A stretch of 64,000 nucleotides of DNA from Planctomyces sp. Lineage in GTDB: Bacteria > Planctomycetota > Planctomycetia > Planctomycetales > Planctomycetaceae. This document shows positions 1-9,449 of this stretch, in pieces. Location of the stretch: NCBI GenBank assembly GCA_019636235.1, contig JAHBXW010000004.1:186001-250000 (forward strand). The letters run 5' to 3'. Every line of letters begins with the position of its first letter. The first letter of the stretch is position 1. The notes under the pieces were generated by a model. That model was not told where the DNA came from, ran no database searches, and worked only from the letters and a program-made list of their open reading frames with translations. The position numbers were made by a program, and so were the translations under genes.

Positions 1-153
1 GATCTGTCCGGCCAGTGCCGGCTGACGATGAATCGCCCGGGCCAGCCATTCCCGGTCCCCTTCGGAGAGTCCCTGCACGTCCGGAGCCCAGTGGGTGATT
101 GTCTCCACGACGAGCGAATCGACACGCGGATCGTACTTGTTGTAGTCAGCCAT
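1..153 (-). CDS. hypothetical protein, N-terminal part only (cut by window edge)
   Basis: An open frame starts at an ATG at 153 and runs off the left edge; 51 codons are visible. The peptide begins MADYNKYDPRVDSLVVETIT and is rich in charged residues with a WLARAIHRQ segment. It has no signal peptide or membrane segment in the visible part. I do not recognise the family. The frame is kept because its codon use is typical of the window and the next gene (381) diverges from it. About 227 nt separate the two starts. Confidence 0.5.
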   Translation of the reverse strand, partial: MADYNKYDPRVDSLVVETITHWAPDVQGLSEGDREWLARAIHRQPALAGQI

Positions 154-380
154 GATGCATCTGGGACGACACGAGACACAGACGTCGGGGCCAGCGGACC
201 GCGAGGCGTGGGGCGGATGATACCGACGCGCCGCGGCAGGAAAAAGCCGGTCGCCGCAATCCTTCCCGCCTTCCCTGAATTGGCGATTCGCGGTCCGTCC
301 GCAATAACTCGTCCACACGCCCGGAACCCGGCGCCCCCGGAACCGCCGCGATGTGGCCCGCCCCCGTCCAGGAACCCCCG

Positions 381-773
381 ATGAAACTCGAACACGTCGC
401 CATCAACGTCCCGGATCCGCTCAGCCTGTCCCGCTGGTACGTCGAGCATCTCGGGCTGAAAGTCGTCCGCCGCTTCATGGAGCCCCCCTACGGCCATTTC
501 CTCGCCGACGACAGCGGCCAGGTGCTGCTAGAAATTTATGGCAACGAGCAGGCCCCGAGGCTGGAGTTCTCCGGCCAACATCCCGCGATGCTGCACTTCG
601 CGTTCGTCAGTCGCGACGTCGAAGCGGATGCGCGCCGGCTGGTGGCCGCGGGCGCGGTCCAGATCGGACAGTTCGACCGCGCGGCGAATGGCGACCGCCT
701 GGCCATGCTCCGCGACCCCTGGGGCGTCTGCGTGCAGCTCGTCGAACGAGCGCAACCCATGCTCGGCGTCTGA
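381..773 (+). CDS. VOC-family (glyoxalase/bleomycin-resistance-like) protein
   Basis: A 130-residue single-domain protein of the vicinal oxygen chelate fold. It starts MKLEHVAINVPD, the typical first beta strand with a metal-ligand His (HVAINV), followed by SRWYVEHLGLKV, the usual helix and strand. Later HFAFVSRDVEAD and MLRDPWGVCVQLVER match the second half of the fold, with a DPWG turn and a closing strand. Members bind a metal and act as lyases, dioxygenases or resistance proteins; the substrate cannot be told here. An upstream in-frame ATG at 351 would add ten residues not seen in the family, so 381 is preferred. It converges on the TPR gene 45 nt away. Confidence 0.85.
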   Translation: MKLEHVAINVPDPLSLSRWYVEHLGLKVVRRFMEPPYGHFLADDSGQVLLEIYGNEQAPRLEFSGQHPAMLHFAFVSRDVEADARRLVAAGAVQIGQFDRAANGDRLAMLRDPWGVCVQLVERAQPMLGV

Positions 774-818
774 GAACCGCAGCAATCATTCGCGGCTGCG
801 GCGCCCTGGCAGCCGACG

Positions 819-2264
819 TCATTGCCGCGATTGCCCTTCCAGCCCCTGCAGGGCCACACGGGCGCCGCGAAAGGCTGATAGCCGCTCCGCTTCGGTGCCG
901 AGCGCCTGAGCGAAAAACGCCTGCGCCTCGTCGGTCTTCTTCCGGCGGACCATCTCCAGTCCGATGAAGTAATAGGCCTCGCAGAGTTGCGCCTGCCGGA
1001 CTGACGCATCGGTGGGATTCGCCGCGGCGAGAAGTTCGCCGTCGGTGATCTTGCCCAGCTGATAAAGAGTCAGCCAATCGAACCAGGTCCGCTGGGCGGT
1101 GGGCCGCGCGACGGCCGCGAGGACGTTCGGCTCGCTGGACAGGTTCTGGCCGGTGCGGACGGCGGCCGCCAGGCGCCAGGGCGTCAGAAACGGGATGTCG
1201 GGATTCAGGTCCCGCGCCCGATTGAACTCGGCCAGCGCCTTCGCATAGTCCTGCGCGAAGAAATGCGCGAACGCGAGATCGGCGAAAGCCATGCCATTGG
1301 CCGGCTCGAGCCGGCAGACCTTTTCATACTCGGGGACGGCATCGCCCGGCCGACCCTGATTGACAAGGATCGTGCCCCGCAGGCGGTGCGCCTGGGCGAA
1401 CTCCGGATCGATCTCCAGCGCCGCCGCCAGATCCTGTTCTGCAGCATCGGCGTCGTTCATCTGCATCAGGACGTAGGCCCGGTTGACCAGCGCCGGCACG
1501 TATTCCGGATCCGCCTTGAGCGCGGCCGCGAAGTCCGACAGCGCGTCCTTGTCGCGGCCCAGAGAATGGAAGTGCATCGCACGATTGTTCAGCAGCAGCG
1601 GATTGCCGGCGATGGACGCCACCGCGCGATTGTGCACGCCCAGCGCTGCATCGGGCCCCTTCACGGACAACGTCGCGCTGGCCAACGCGACGAACGCGGC
1701 CAGATGGTCGCTCTTCAATTGGATGGCCTCGTTGAAATCGGACCGTGCGGCGTCGGGCGCCCGCGCCTGCAGGTTTGCCAGCCCCCGCTGGTACAGGAGG
1801 TTCGCGTGCTCTTCGTCGCTGAACTGGGACTTCTCCAGGAGCTGATCGATGACGCTGCGGGCCGTCTCAGCGTGCACCGGCTTGCCTTCAATGATCGACA
1901 AATTCGTCATGCCGAACAGGTACGGCAGGTAATAGTCGGCCTTGCCGCTGCCTTCGAGCCGGATCGCCTCGCGGGCGTCGGTGATGCCCTGGCGGACGAT
2001 GCGCGCATCGCGCCGGGCCAGTCCGAGCTCGACGCGGCCGCTCGCTCGCAGATACAGCGCCACATGGTCATCGGGGTTCGACGCCAGCACCCGGTCGGTC
2101 AGCTCGATCACGTGCGCGTGGTCGCCGCCGCGGTAGGCCTGATCGGCCTCGACCTTCAGCGACTCGATGTCCGTGGACGCCTGAAACGCCCGCGCCGGGA
2201 CGGCGGCGGAAATGCACGCGAGAACCAGAACGAACTGCCACGCCATCAAACGAAGGGAAATCAT
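819..2264 (-). CDS. secreted or periplasmic tetratricopeptide-repeat protein
   Basis: 481 residues. Residues 1-26 form a signal peptide: a basic start, a hydrophobic core and an AxA-type end (VPARA). The rest is a helical solenoid of at least seven TPR-like units with the usual W/LG-Y-A-F-A-P spacing, such as ALYLRASGRVELGLA, LLNNRAMHFHSLG and ALVNRAYVLMQM. Such proteins scaffold protein complexes. No enzymatic domain is seen, so no specific role can be given. fabH lies upstream on the same strand, but 0.7 kb of repeat-bearing sequence separates them, so they are probably separate units. Confidence 0.85.
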   Translation of the reverse strand: MISLRLMAWQFVLVLACISAAVPARAFQASTDIESLKVEADQAYRGGDHAHVIELTDRVLASNPDDHVALYLRASGRVELGLARRDARIVRQGITDAREAIRLEGSGKADYYLPYLFGMTNLSIIEGKPVHAETARSVIDQLLEKSQFSDEEHANLLYQRGLANLQARAPDAARSDFNEAIQLKSDHLAAFVALASATLSVKGPDAALGVHNRAVASIAGNPLLLNNRAMHFHSLGRDKDALSDFAAALKADPEYVPALVNRAYVLMQMNDADAAEQDLAAALEIDPEFAQAHRLRGTILVNQGRPGDAVPEYEKVCRLEPANGMAFADLAFAHFFAQDYAKALAEFNRARDLNPDIPFLTPWRLAAAVRTGQNLSSEPNVLAAVARPTAQRTWFDWLTLYQLGKITDGELLAAANPTDASVRQAQLCEAYYFIGLEMVRRKKTDEAQAFFAQALGTEAERLSAFRGARVALQGLEGQSRQ

Positions 2265-2513
2265 CGGGACGAGCGCCCTCGCGGGGAAGGAATTCGCCAG
2301 CGGCGCGACAGACCGCCGCGGCCGGCGCAGGTCAAGATGCCTGCGGCGGTACGATCGCGCATCGGCTCCGCGAATTCAAGATTGCCCGGTTCCCGGAGGG
2401 CTCGCTGGCGTCCCAGCCGCTCCCGGGTGATGCCGCGCCGGATTGGTCAATGGTCATCGCGGCCTGGTCATTTCGTCATGGCAGGAGCGAACAGTCGGCG
2501 GTTTGAAGCGGTA

Positions 2514-2726
2514 GGGTGGCGTCGAGCCAGGCGAGCCCAGAGGGCAAGCCGCGATGACCCACCATGCGAACCGCGCCGTCGCCACAGGGGACTGACGACC
2601 GCCGCGCACCTCTACAATTTGCACTTTGCAATTGCCGTTATGCAATTTGCAGATGCCCGCCGGACATGCGGTGGGTCTCGTTCCTCGACCGCACGCTACG
2701 GCCCGCCCCGGGGCTTCCCTCGCTGC
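2514..2726 (+). repeat. intergenic modular repeat, copy A
   Basis: First of two direct copies with a period of 233 nt. In order it holds a GGGTGGCGTCGAGCCAGGCG module, a GCCGCGATGACCCACC module, a CGCCACAGGGGAC module, an AT-rich stretch built from TTTGCAATT-like words, and a GGGGCTTCCCTCGCTGC end. A GGTTTGAAGCGGTA flank precedes it. The AT-rich part stands out in this GC-rich DNA. Confidence 0.85.
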
Positions 2727-2746
2727 ACGCCGTCATCGGGCGTGTC

Positions 2747-2960
2747 GGGTGGCGTCGAGCCAGGCGAGCCCAGAGGGCAAGCCGCGATGTCCCACCATGC
2801 GAACCTCGCCGTCGCCACAGGGGACGGACGTCCCCCGTTCGCCCTTTCCAATTTGCGTTTTGCAATTGCCGTTTTGCAATTTGCAAACGCCGCCGGAAAG
2901 CGGTGGGTCTCGTTCCTTGACCGCACCCAACGGCCCGCCCCGTGGCTTCCCTCGCTGCGC
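2747..2960 (+). repeat. intergenic modular repeat, copy B
   Basis: Second direct copy, closely matching copy A in module order: GGGTGGCGTCGAGCC, CGATGTCCCACC, CCACAGGGGACGGACGTCCC, TTTGCAATT words, GGCTTCCCTCGCTGC. The GGGGAC/GTCCCC part can form a short hairpin. Differences from A are scattered substitutions, which suggests an older duplication. Confidence 0.85.
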
Positions 2961-2995
2961 TCGGCCCATCCCGGCCGCGCGCGTTGGCCCGTTGT

Positions 2996-4063
2996 TCACC
3001 AGCGGAACAGGCTTGTGCCCCAGGCCAGCCCGGCCCCGAACCCGCACATCAGCAGCGTGTCGCCGCGTTCGATCCGGCCCTCACGCAGCGCTTCATCCAG
3101 CACGAGCGGGATTGATCCGCCCGACGTGTTCCCGTAGCGGTGCACATTGCTGTACACCTTCTCGGGCGGAATGCCGAGCTGTTCCATTGCCGCGTCGATG
3201 ATCCGGATGTTCGCCTGGTGCAGCGCGAACAGCGAAACGTCCTGCACGGTCAGGCCCGACGACTCGAGCATCAGGTCGATCGTATCGGTGACGAGCCGCA
3301 CGGCCCACTTGAACACCGACCGGCCGTCCATTCGCAGGAACTGATCCCCCGCGTCGAGCCCCGCGTGCGTCAGCGGCGAACGGGTTCCGCCGGCCATCCG
3401 GTCCAGCAGCGGACCGCCGCTGCCGTCGGCCCCCATCTGGTAGCACAACAGACCCTGGTGCGGATCGCCGGCCGTCAGCACCACAGCGCCCGCCCCGTCG
3501 CCGAACAGCGGGTAGGTGCGTTGATCAGCGGGATTGATGATGCGGCTCATGCAGTCGCCGCCGACGACCAGCGCCGCCCGGGCATTGCCGGTGGCGACGT
3601 ACTGGGCGGCCGTCACCATCGCGTACATGAAGCCGGCACAGGCCGCGGCGAGATCGAATGCAGCGCAGTCCAGCGACAGCCGGTCCTGGATCAGGCAGGC
3701 GGTCGAGGGGCACTGGAAGTCCGGAGTGAAGGTGCCGCAGACGAGCAGGTCAATGTCCTGCGGATCGACGTTCGCGCTCCGCAGCGCCCGGCGGGCCGCC
3801 TCGATGCACATGTCGCTGGTCGCCATCTCCGGCGGTGCGTGGCGGCGTTCGAGGATGCCCGTTCGCTGGCGGATCCATTCGGGATCAAAGCCGAAGCGCG
3901 TCTGCAGGTCGGCGTTGGTGACGACCTGTTCCGGGACGAACGAACCGCATCCGGCGACCCGGACGCCCAGTAACGAATTCGTACGGCGCGAGAACAAGTG
4001 CTGCTGCTTCGTGGTCGATGCGGTGTCGAGAATCGGCACGGCCGTGACGGTCGAGGGGGTCAA
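2996..4063 (-). CDS. fabH: beta-ketoacyl-[acyl-carrier-protein] synthase III
   Basis: Condenses an acyl-CoA starter with malonyl-ACP to begin type II fatty acid synthesis in the cytoplasm. The catalytic triad is visible: Cys142 in LAAACAGFMY, His282 in LHQANIR and Asn312 in YGNTSGGS. The C-terminal GFGAGLAWG is also typical. A start at TTG 4063 is chosen because AAGGAG lies 8 nt upstream (4072-4077). The frame stays open to an ATG at 4408, but that 115-residue stretch has no FabH similarity and a low-complexity Arg-rich composition. With the TTG start the protein has 355 residues, about 30 more at the N-terminus than usual. A TTG at codon 23 could be the true start. It stands alone, not in a fab cluster. 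Confidence 0.95.
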   Translation of the reverse strand: MTPSTVTAVPILDTASTTKQQHLFSRRTNSLLGVRVAGCGSFVPEQVVTNADLQTRFGFDPEWIRQRTGILERRHAPPEMATSDMCIEAARRALRSANVDPQDIDLLVCGTFTPDFQCPSTACLIQDRLSLDCAAFDLAAACAGFMYAMVTAAQYVATGNARAALVVGGDCMSRIINPADQRTYPLFGDGAGAVVLTAGDPHQGLLCYQMGADGSGGPLLDRMAGGTRSPLTHAGLDAGDQFLRMDGRSVFKWAVRLVTDTIDLMLESSGLTVQDVSLFALHQANIRIIDAAMEQLGIPPEKVYSNVHRYGNTSGGSIPLVLDEALREGRIERGDTLLMCGFGAGLAWGTSLFRW

Positions 4064-4503
4064 CCCGAAAGCTCCTTGCGAAATCAGCCGCAAGACGGCG
4101 GTCGCGATAGCCGCGGAAGTGTACCGGCCCGGCGGAGTTGCGGAAAGGCTAGTGTCCTCGCTACGTGGGGACCAGGACCGAAATGCCGGGTTGGTGCGTC
4201 GGACCCGCGCAATTCCTGTTCGCGTGCGATGATCCGTCAACGCGGCCGCAGCCCGGCGGGCTGGGAGGCGACGCCGATCCCCGTCTGGACCCGGACCCGG
4301 CTCGTCGCCGACCGGTCTCGCGGCCGGTGTGGCGGACCTCCTGAATCCGTTGCGACTTGCGCGATTCACTCCGCGACAACTGCGCCGCCTCGCGATATGC
4401 TGGGTCATCGACAGGGCGACCTCGCACCGGCTGCATCCCGGCAGTCTTTCGTTCTCATTCCTTTGCCGGCCGGACGTCGGGTCGCGCTGCAGAAGTCCCT
4501 GCC
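4064..4503. other. intergenic region between divergent fabH and FIST genes
   Basis: 440 nt separating two divergent starts. Apart from the fabH ribosome binding site at its left edge I see no convincing promoter, hairpin or small gene. Overlapping open frames here lack a plausible start and have no recognisable motif. Confidence 0.5.
4072..4077 (-). promoter_or_regulatory. ribosome binding site deciding a TTG start (fabH)
   Basis: AAGGAG on the minus strand, 8 nt before TTG at 4063. No ATG in frame downstream is close enough to preserve the first beta strand of FabH, so this site supports the rare TTG start. Confidence 0.7.
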
Positions 4504-5706
4504 ATGCGTTTTGCAGCCTATCTCGACCAGCACAAGCCCCCGCGGACTTCGGCCCTGCATGTCGCCGAGGCCCTCCGGCGGCAGTTGCAGTCCGAGACCG
4601 CGGACCTTGCGGTCCTGTTCATCACCCCTGACCACGCCAGTCATTTCGAGGACATCGTTACGGCGTTCCGCAGCGAATTGCCCTGTCGACGCCTCCTCGG
4701 CTGCACCGCGGAATCGGTTGTCGGCCGCGACCGGGAAGTGGAGACCGGCCCGGCGATCAGCGGCTGGGCGGCCGTCATGCCGGGCGTTGAGATCACCACG
4801 TTCCATGCCCGGTTCGAGCCGACGCCCGACGGGCTGCTGACCGAGGGGCTGCCCACGGCGGACGAATTCGAGACGCCCGTGCGGGCCGTCCTGCTGTTCG
4901 GCGACCCTTACACCTGTCCAGCGCCGCTGCTGATATCGCGCCTGGCGGACGACCTTCCGAATGTGCCGCTGCTGGGAGGCATGGCCAGCGCCGCGAATTC
5001 CCCCGGCGAGAATCGACTGGTCCGGGACGATGAGATCACGAACTTTGGCGGCGTCGGCGCCGTATTGTGCGGTCCCGTCCGCGTCCGGACGATCGTCTCC
5101 CAGGGGTGCCGCCCGGTGGGGCGTCCGTACGTCGTGACCCGCGCGGAGCGGAACGTGATCGTCGAACTCGGCGGCCGGCCGGCCCTCGAACGGCTCCGCG
5201 AGGTCTACGCCGAACTGCCGGTCGAGCATCGCGAACTGTTTCGCCGCGGTCCGCACATCGGCATGGCGATGAACGAATACAAGGATCACTTCGATCGCGG
5301 CGACTTCCTGGTCTCCAACGTGATCGACGCCGATGAGGACGCCGGCGCCGTGGCGGTCGGGACGCTGGTCCGGACCGGACAGACCGTGCAGTTCCATGTC
5401 CGCGACGCCGACACGGCCGACGAGGACCTCCGCGCCATGCTGACGCCGCTCAGCGGCATTCAGCCGACGCCGGACCGCGGGGCGCTGTTGTTCACCTGCA
5501 ACGGCCGGGGGACGCGGATGTTTCCCGAACCGAACCACGACGCCGCGGTCGTCCAGTCGCTGGCCGGTCCGCTGCCCCTGGCGGGATTTTTCGCCCAGGG
5601 AGAACTCGGGCCCGTCGCCGGCCGCAACCACATTCACGGCTTTACAGCCAGCCTGGCCGTGTTCGAGCCGGAGGCCGAAACCGGCGCTTCAGCGTCGGGC
5701 GAGTGA
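4504..5706 (+). CDS. FIST domain-containing sensory protein
   Basis: 400 residues containing the FIST_N and FIST_C pair. FIST_N features are visible in PCRRLLGCTAES near residue 60 and PLLGGMASAANS near residue 160. FIST_C features are GPHIGMAMNEYKDHFDRGDF around residue 260 and FTCNGRGTRMF, PLAGFFAQGELGP and HGFTASLAVF near the end. FIST proteins are thought to bind small ligands such as amino acids and usually feed signal-transduction proteins. This one has no attached output domain. It starts at ATG 4504. The HisN-like phosphatase follows 52 nt downstream, with no clear functional link. Confidence 0.9.
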   Translation: MRFAAYLDQHKPPRTSALHVAEALRRQLQSETADLAVLFITPDHASHFEDIVTAFRSELPCRRLLGCTAESVVGRDREVETGPAISGWAAVMPGVEITTFHARFEPTPDGLLTEGLPTADEFETPVRAVLLFGDPYTCPAPLLISRLADDLPNVPLLGGMASAANSPGENRLVRDDEITNFGGVGAVLCGPVRVRTIVSQGCRPVGRPYVVTRAERNVIVELGGRPALERLREVYAELPVEHRELFRRGPHIGMAMNEYKDHFDRGDFLVSNVIDADEDAGAVAVGTLVRTGQTVQFHVRDADTADEDLRAMLTPLSGIQPTPDRGALLFTCNGRGTRMFPEPNHDAAVVQSLAGPLPLAGFFAQGELGPVAGRNHIHGFTASLAVFEPEAETGASASGE

Positions 5707-5758
5707 CCCGCACCGGTCGGATGTCCCAGCTCCCCAATCGCGTTCCTTCCACGATCCG

Positions 5759-6580
5759 GTGTCTGACGATCTCAACTCCCGACTGAACTTCGCCGTGGAG
5801 GTCAGCAGCCTCGCGTCGGAACTGATTCTGTCGCACTGGCGGCAGGCGGGCCTGGCCGTCGAACTGAAGGCGGACGAGTCGCCCGTGACGATCGCGGATC
5901 GCGGCGCGGAGCAATTGCTGCGGGAGCGCATCCTGCACGCCTTTCCGGGCGATGGCGTGCTGGGAGAGGAATTCGGCGAGACCGCGGGCACGAGCGGCTT
6001 TCGGTGGGTGCTGGATCCGGTGGATGGGACGAAGTCGTTTGTCGCGGGCGTGCCGCTGTTCGGGACGTTGATCGCCGTTGAGCAGGCGGGCCGGCCGGTG
6101 ATCGGCGTCTGCCGGTTCCCCGCGCTGGGCGAGGTGGTGTACGCCGCCCGGGGTCGCGGCGCATGGTGGACGATCGGCGGCGAGGCGCCGCGCCCTGCGC
6201 GGGTCTCCACGAATGAGCGGCTTGAAGACAGCCTGTTCTGCTTCACGTCCGTGGGAGGCTGGGAGTCGACCGGCCGGATGGACGCGTTTCTCGCGCTCTG
6301 CCGAACGGCCCGCCTGACGCGCGGCTGGGGGGACTGCTACGGCCATATTCTGGTGGCGACGGGCCGCGCGGAACTCGCCGTTGACCCGCTCCTGAACCTG
6401 TGGGACGCCGCCGCGCTGCTGCCGATCGTCGAAGAGGCCGGGGGCGTGTTCTGCGACTGGACAGGCGCCGCGACGGCCGAAGGCGGCAACGGATTTTCGA
6501 CGACGCCCGCCCTGCGCGATCACGTGCTCGCGCTGCTGTCCGGAGCCCGCAACGCGTCGCACGATCGCAGCCGCGATTGA
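5759..6580 (+). CDS. hisN: inositol-monophosphatase-family phosphatase, HisN-like
   Basis: 273 residues, GTG start. A Mg-dependent phosphatase of the IMPase fold. The metal site is visible: Glu70/Glu71 in VLGEEFGE, Asp86-x-x-Asp89-Gly in DPVDGTKSF, and the C-terminal WDAAALLPIVEEAGG that carries the third Asp. The DPVDGTKSF form and overall length resemble HisN-type histidinol-phosphatases more than true inositol phosphatases or CysQ. No other his gene is nearby, so substrate is an inference. No ATG in frame gives a full first helix, so GTG at 5759 is used. Confidence 0.85.
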   Translation: MSDDLNSRLNFAVEVSSLASELILSHWRQAGLAVELKADESPVTIADRGAEQLLRERILHAFPGDGVLGEEFGETAGTSGFRWVLDPVDGTKSFVAGVPLFGTLIAVEQAGRPVIGVCRFPALGEVVYAARGRGAWWTIGGEAPRPARVSTNERLEDSLFCFTSVGGWESTGRMDAFLALCRTARLTRGWGDCYGHILVATGRAELAVDPLLNLWDAAALLPIVEEAGGVFCDWTGAATAEGGNGFSTTPALRDHVLALLSGARNASHDRSRD

Positions 6581-6722
6581 CCCCCCGGAGTCAGCACGGC
6601 CGCTGGCGCGATGAAGCCAACCGGCCCGCCGATTCGCCCCGCATTCCCGCGCGGCCGCCCATCACGTCCCCGGCCGATCGCGTATGATGGCCGTTGGCCG
6701 CTTCCGTCCCCGGGGATTGAGC

Positions 6723-7757
6723 ATGTTCGGTTCGCGACTGCCGCTGAAGACTTTGGCTCATTTCTGCCGGTCGCTGAGCACCACGCTGCACGCCGGCGTG
6801 CCGGTCGTCAAAGCGATGCGTCTGGCGGGGTCGAAGCAGTCCAACTCGCGGCTGCGAACGGCGGTGGACGGCGTGGTGAACGACATCGAATCGGGGGCGA
6901 CGATCTCCGAAGCGCTGGACGCCAGGACCGACCTGTTTCCCGAACTGCTGGTCGACATGGTCCGTGTGGCCGAACACACCGGCATGCTGCCCGAAGTGTT
7001 CCGCTCGCTGGCGGACCACTTTGAAAACAACCTGCGGCTGAAGAAGGACTTCCTCAGCCAGATCAGCTGGCCGGTGATCCAGTTCTTCGCCGCCATTCTC
7101 ATTGTGGCCGGGCTGATCCTCGTGCTGGGGGTCGTGGGGTCCGGACCCGATCAACTCGATCCGCTGGGGTTCGGACTGAGCGGGGCGGGCGGCGCGCTGA
7201 CCTGGCTGGGCGGCTGGGCGATGCTGCTGGTGTCGGGATTTCTGGTGCTGAAGATCGTGCTGTCGTCGCCGACGGGGCAGCGGTCGGTGTACAGCGCCCT
7301 GTTGCGACTGCCGGTCGTGGGAGGTTGCCTGGAATCGTTCGCGATCGCCCGGTTTTCGTGGGCGTTCTATCTGACGCAGGAGGCCGGGATGCCCATTCAG
7401 GACAGCCTCCGGGCGAGCCTGAAGGCGACCGGGAATGGCGCATTCATCGCCGCGGGGAACTCGATCGTCAGAGGGGTGGAGCACGGCGAGACGCTGACGC
7501 AGGCGCTGGCCGCCAGCGAGCTGTTTTCGGACGAGTTCATTCAGATGGTGGACGTGGGGGAGACATCGGGGACCGTGCCGGAGACGTTGCACCGTCTCAG
7601 TCCGCAGTTTGAGGAGCAGGCGCGGCGTTCGATGAAGACGCTGTCGACGGCCGCGGGGTGGGGCATCTGGGCGATGGTGGCGGCGTTCATCATCTTCCTG
7701 ATCTTTCGGATCGCGTTGTGGTACGCGAATCTGCTGAATTCGGCGACGGATTTCTGA
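6723..7757 (+). CDS. type II secretion / type IV pilus inner-membrane platform protein (GspF/PilC-like)
   Basis: 344 residues with the duplicated T2SSF domain: residues 9-130 (LAHFCRSLSTTLHAGVPVVKA) and 205-335 (FSWAFYLTQEAGMPIQDSL). Each repeat ends in membrane helices, at about 116-138, 162-181 and 312-333. ELLVDMVRVAEHTGMLPE and EFIQMVDVGETSGTVPE are the matching E-x-G-x-L/V-P signatures of the two copies. Such proteins organise the ATPase and pseudopilins in the inner membrane. The start at 6723 removes a 13-residue tail from an earlier ATG. No GspE or pilin gene is adjacent; a DUF1559 prepilin-like gene lies 36 kb away. Confidence 0.9.
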   Translation: MFGSRLPLKTLAHFCRSLSTTLHAGVPVVKAMRLAGSKQSNSRLRTAVDGVVNDIESGATISEALDARTDLFPELLVDMVRVAEHTGMLPEVFRSLADHFENNLRLKKDFLSQISWPVIQFFAAILIVAGLILVLGVVGSGPDQLDPLGFGLSGAGGALTWLGGWAMLLVSGFLVLKIVLSSPTGQRSVYSALLRLPVVGGCLESFAIARFSWAFYLTQEAGMPIQDSLRASLKATGNGAFIAAGNSIVRGVEHGETLTQALAASELFSDEFIQMVDVGETSGTVPETLHRLSPQFEEQARRSMKTLSTAAGWGIWAMVAAFIIFLIFRIALWYANLLNSATDF

Positions 7758-7963
7758 ACGGGGTCGCGGTCGGCCGCCGGCGTGCGCGGCCGGGATGGGA
7801 GCGGTCCACACGAGACGTCCAGCCCGGTTCCGTGGGTCCTGCCTGATCGGCGCGGTCCGTCGGCTTTGCCCGGGGAATTCGCCATTTCTCCGCTGCGGGG
7901 TTCACTCGCGAGACTGCGGCGGCTATGCTCAATGCATCAACATCCGCTGTTGCGAGGATCTCC

Positions 7964-9433
7964 ATGCTGATTCGCGTTCCCGGCCAGCCCGGCAAAGATC
8001 TGTGCGATGGTCATCTTGGCGTGTCGCGGCGCGATGTGCTCCGCGTCGGCGGTTCCGGAGTTCTGGGGCTGTCGCTGGGCTCGATGCTGCAAATGCGGGC
8101 CGCCAGCGCGAACGAAGCGGTCGGCGGCGCCGGCTGGGGCAAGGCGAAGAGCATCATCCTGTGCTACCTGCAGGGCGGTCCCAGCCATCTCGACCTGTGG
8201 GACCCCAAGGAAAACGTGCCGGAGAACGTGAAGTCGGTGTTCAACCCGATTTCCACGAAGACGACCGGCGTCCAGTTCACCGAGCTGCTGCCGCAGCTGG
8301 CCGAGGTGACGGACAAGGCGACCGTGATCCGGTCGATGAGCTACACCCCGAACGGCCTGTTCAACCACACGGCCGCCATCTACCAGATGATGACGGGCTA
8401 CACGACCGACAAGGTCAGCCCGTCAGGCCAGCTCGAGCCGCCCAGCCCGAAGGACTTCCCGAACTTCGGGTCGAACATCATCCGGCTGAAGCCGACGAAC
8501 ACGCCGATGCTGCCGTTTGTGATGCTGCCGCGGCCGTTGCAGGAGAGCAATGTCGTCGGCAAGGGTGGCACGGCGGGCTTTCTCGGCAAGTCGTTCGATC
8601 CGTATACGCTGTATCCGGAGGGGGACGACATGGACATGGCCAAGCTGGACCGGATTCGTGTCGACGATCTGGAGATGCGGGCGGACGTGTACGGCGAGCG
8701 GCTGGAGCGGCGGGCGCGGCTGCGGGACGTCGTGAACGCCGGCATGCCGGAAGTCGATCGGGCGGTCAAGCAATTCAGCCTGAATGAGTATTACGATCGG
8801 GCGTTGAGCCTGGTCGCCTCGGGGAAGGCCCGGGATGCGTTCGCCCTCGAGCAGGAATCGCGGGAGATCCGCGACCGGTACGGGCGGCACACGTTCGGGC
8901 AGAGCTGCCTGTTGGCGCGGCGGCTGGTGGAGGCCGGAACGCGGGTGGTCGAAGTGGTGTGGCCGAAGGTCGCGAACAGCGACAACCATTCGTGGGACGT
9001 GCACACCGGCCTGCCGGAGCGGATGAAGAACCAGTCAGCCCCGATGCTGGACCAGGGCCTGTCGGCGCTGATCGCGGACCTCGACGACCGCGGCATGCTG
9101 TCGGAGACGCTGGTGATCGCGGTGGGCGAGTTTGGCCGCAGCCCGCAGCGTGGCGTGAGCACGAGCGGCAACGGCAACAGCGCGGACGGCCGCGACCACT
9201 GGCCGTACTGCTACACGGGCATCATCGCCGGCGCCGGAGTGAAGCGGGGCTACGTTCACGGTCAGAGCGACGCCACCGGTTCGGCGCCGCTCCGCGATCC
9301 GGTGCATCCGGGCCAGCTCCTGGCGACGATCTACCACGCGTTCGGGATCAACCCGCAGACGATCGTGTACAACCATTTGAACCAGCCGCGGGAACTCGTG
9401 AAGGCGGAAAGCGTTTCGGCGCTGTTCGCCTGA
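7964..9433 (+). CDS. DUF1501 (sulfatase-like fold) exported protein
   Basis: 489 residues. The N-terminus has a twin-arginine signal ([16 protein letters not shown], ending near MRAASA), implying folded export. The body carries DUF1501 hallmarks: [42 protein letters not shown] and the late D-P-V-H-P-x-Q-L segment. The family is related to alkaline phosphatase/sulfatase folds and is much expanded in planctomycetes, often paired with DUF1549/DUF1553 proteins, but its reaction is unknown. This copy has no such partner beside it. ATG 7964 is chosen because GAGG lies about 6 nt upstream and it places the RR motif close to the N-terminus. Confidence 0.9.
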   Translation: MLIRVPGQPGKDLCDGHLGVSRRDVLRVGGSGVLGLSLGSMLQMRAASANEAVGGAGWGKAKSIILCYLQGGPSHLDLWDPKENVPENVKSVFNPISTKTTGVQFTELLPQLAEVTDKATVIRSMSYTPNGLFNHTAAIYQMMTGYTTDKVSPSGQLEPPSPKDFPNFGSNIIRLKPTNTPMLPFVMLPRPLQESNVVGKGGTAGFLGKSFDPYTLYPEGDDMDMAKLDRIRVDDLEMRADVYGERLERRARLRDVVNAGMPEVDRAVKQFSLNEYYDRALSLVASGKARDAFALEQESREIRDRYGRHTFGQSCLLARRLVEAGTRVVEVVWPKVANSDNHSWDVHTGLPERMKNQSAPMLDQGLSALIADLDDRGMLSETLVIAVGEFGRSPQRGVSTSGNGNSADGRDHWPYCYTGIIAGAGVKRGYVHGQSDATGSAPLRDPVHPGQLLATIYHAFGINPQTIVYNHLNQPRELVKAESVSALFA

Positions 9434-9449
9434 GATTCGCCGTAGAATT

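Larger units (their letters stand above)
2265..2995. other. intergenic region dominated by a tandem repeat
   Basis: 731 nt between the TPR gene and fabH, with no convincing gene on either strand. Open frames here are compositional and run through the repeats. The region holds two copies of a repeat of about 213 nt (listed separately) from 2514 to 2960. The remaining 2265-2513 shows nothing recognisable. Confidence 0.7.

Noticed and set aside
2610-2660. Repeated TTTGCAATT words considered as a CRISPR-like array
   Set aside because: Words are short, irregularly spaced and lie inside a larger duplicated unit; there are no unique spacers of constant length and no cas genes.
1263-3137. Long plus-strand open frame antisense to the TPR gene and through the repeat region
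   Set aside because: It shadows a clear signal-peptide/TPR gene, has no recognisable motif and an Arg/Gln-rich composition produced by GC-rich third positions.
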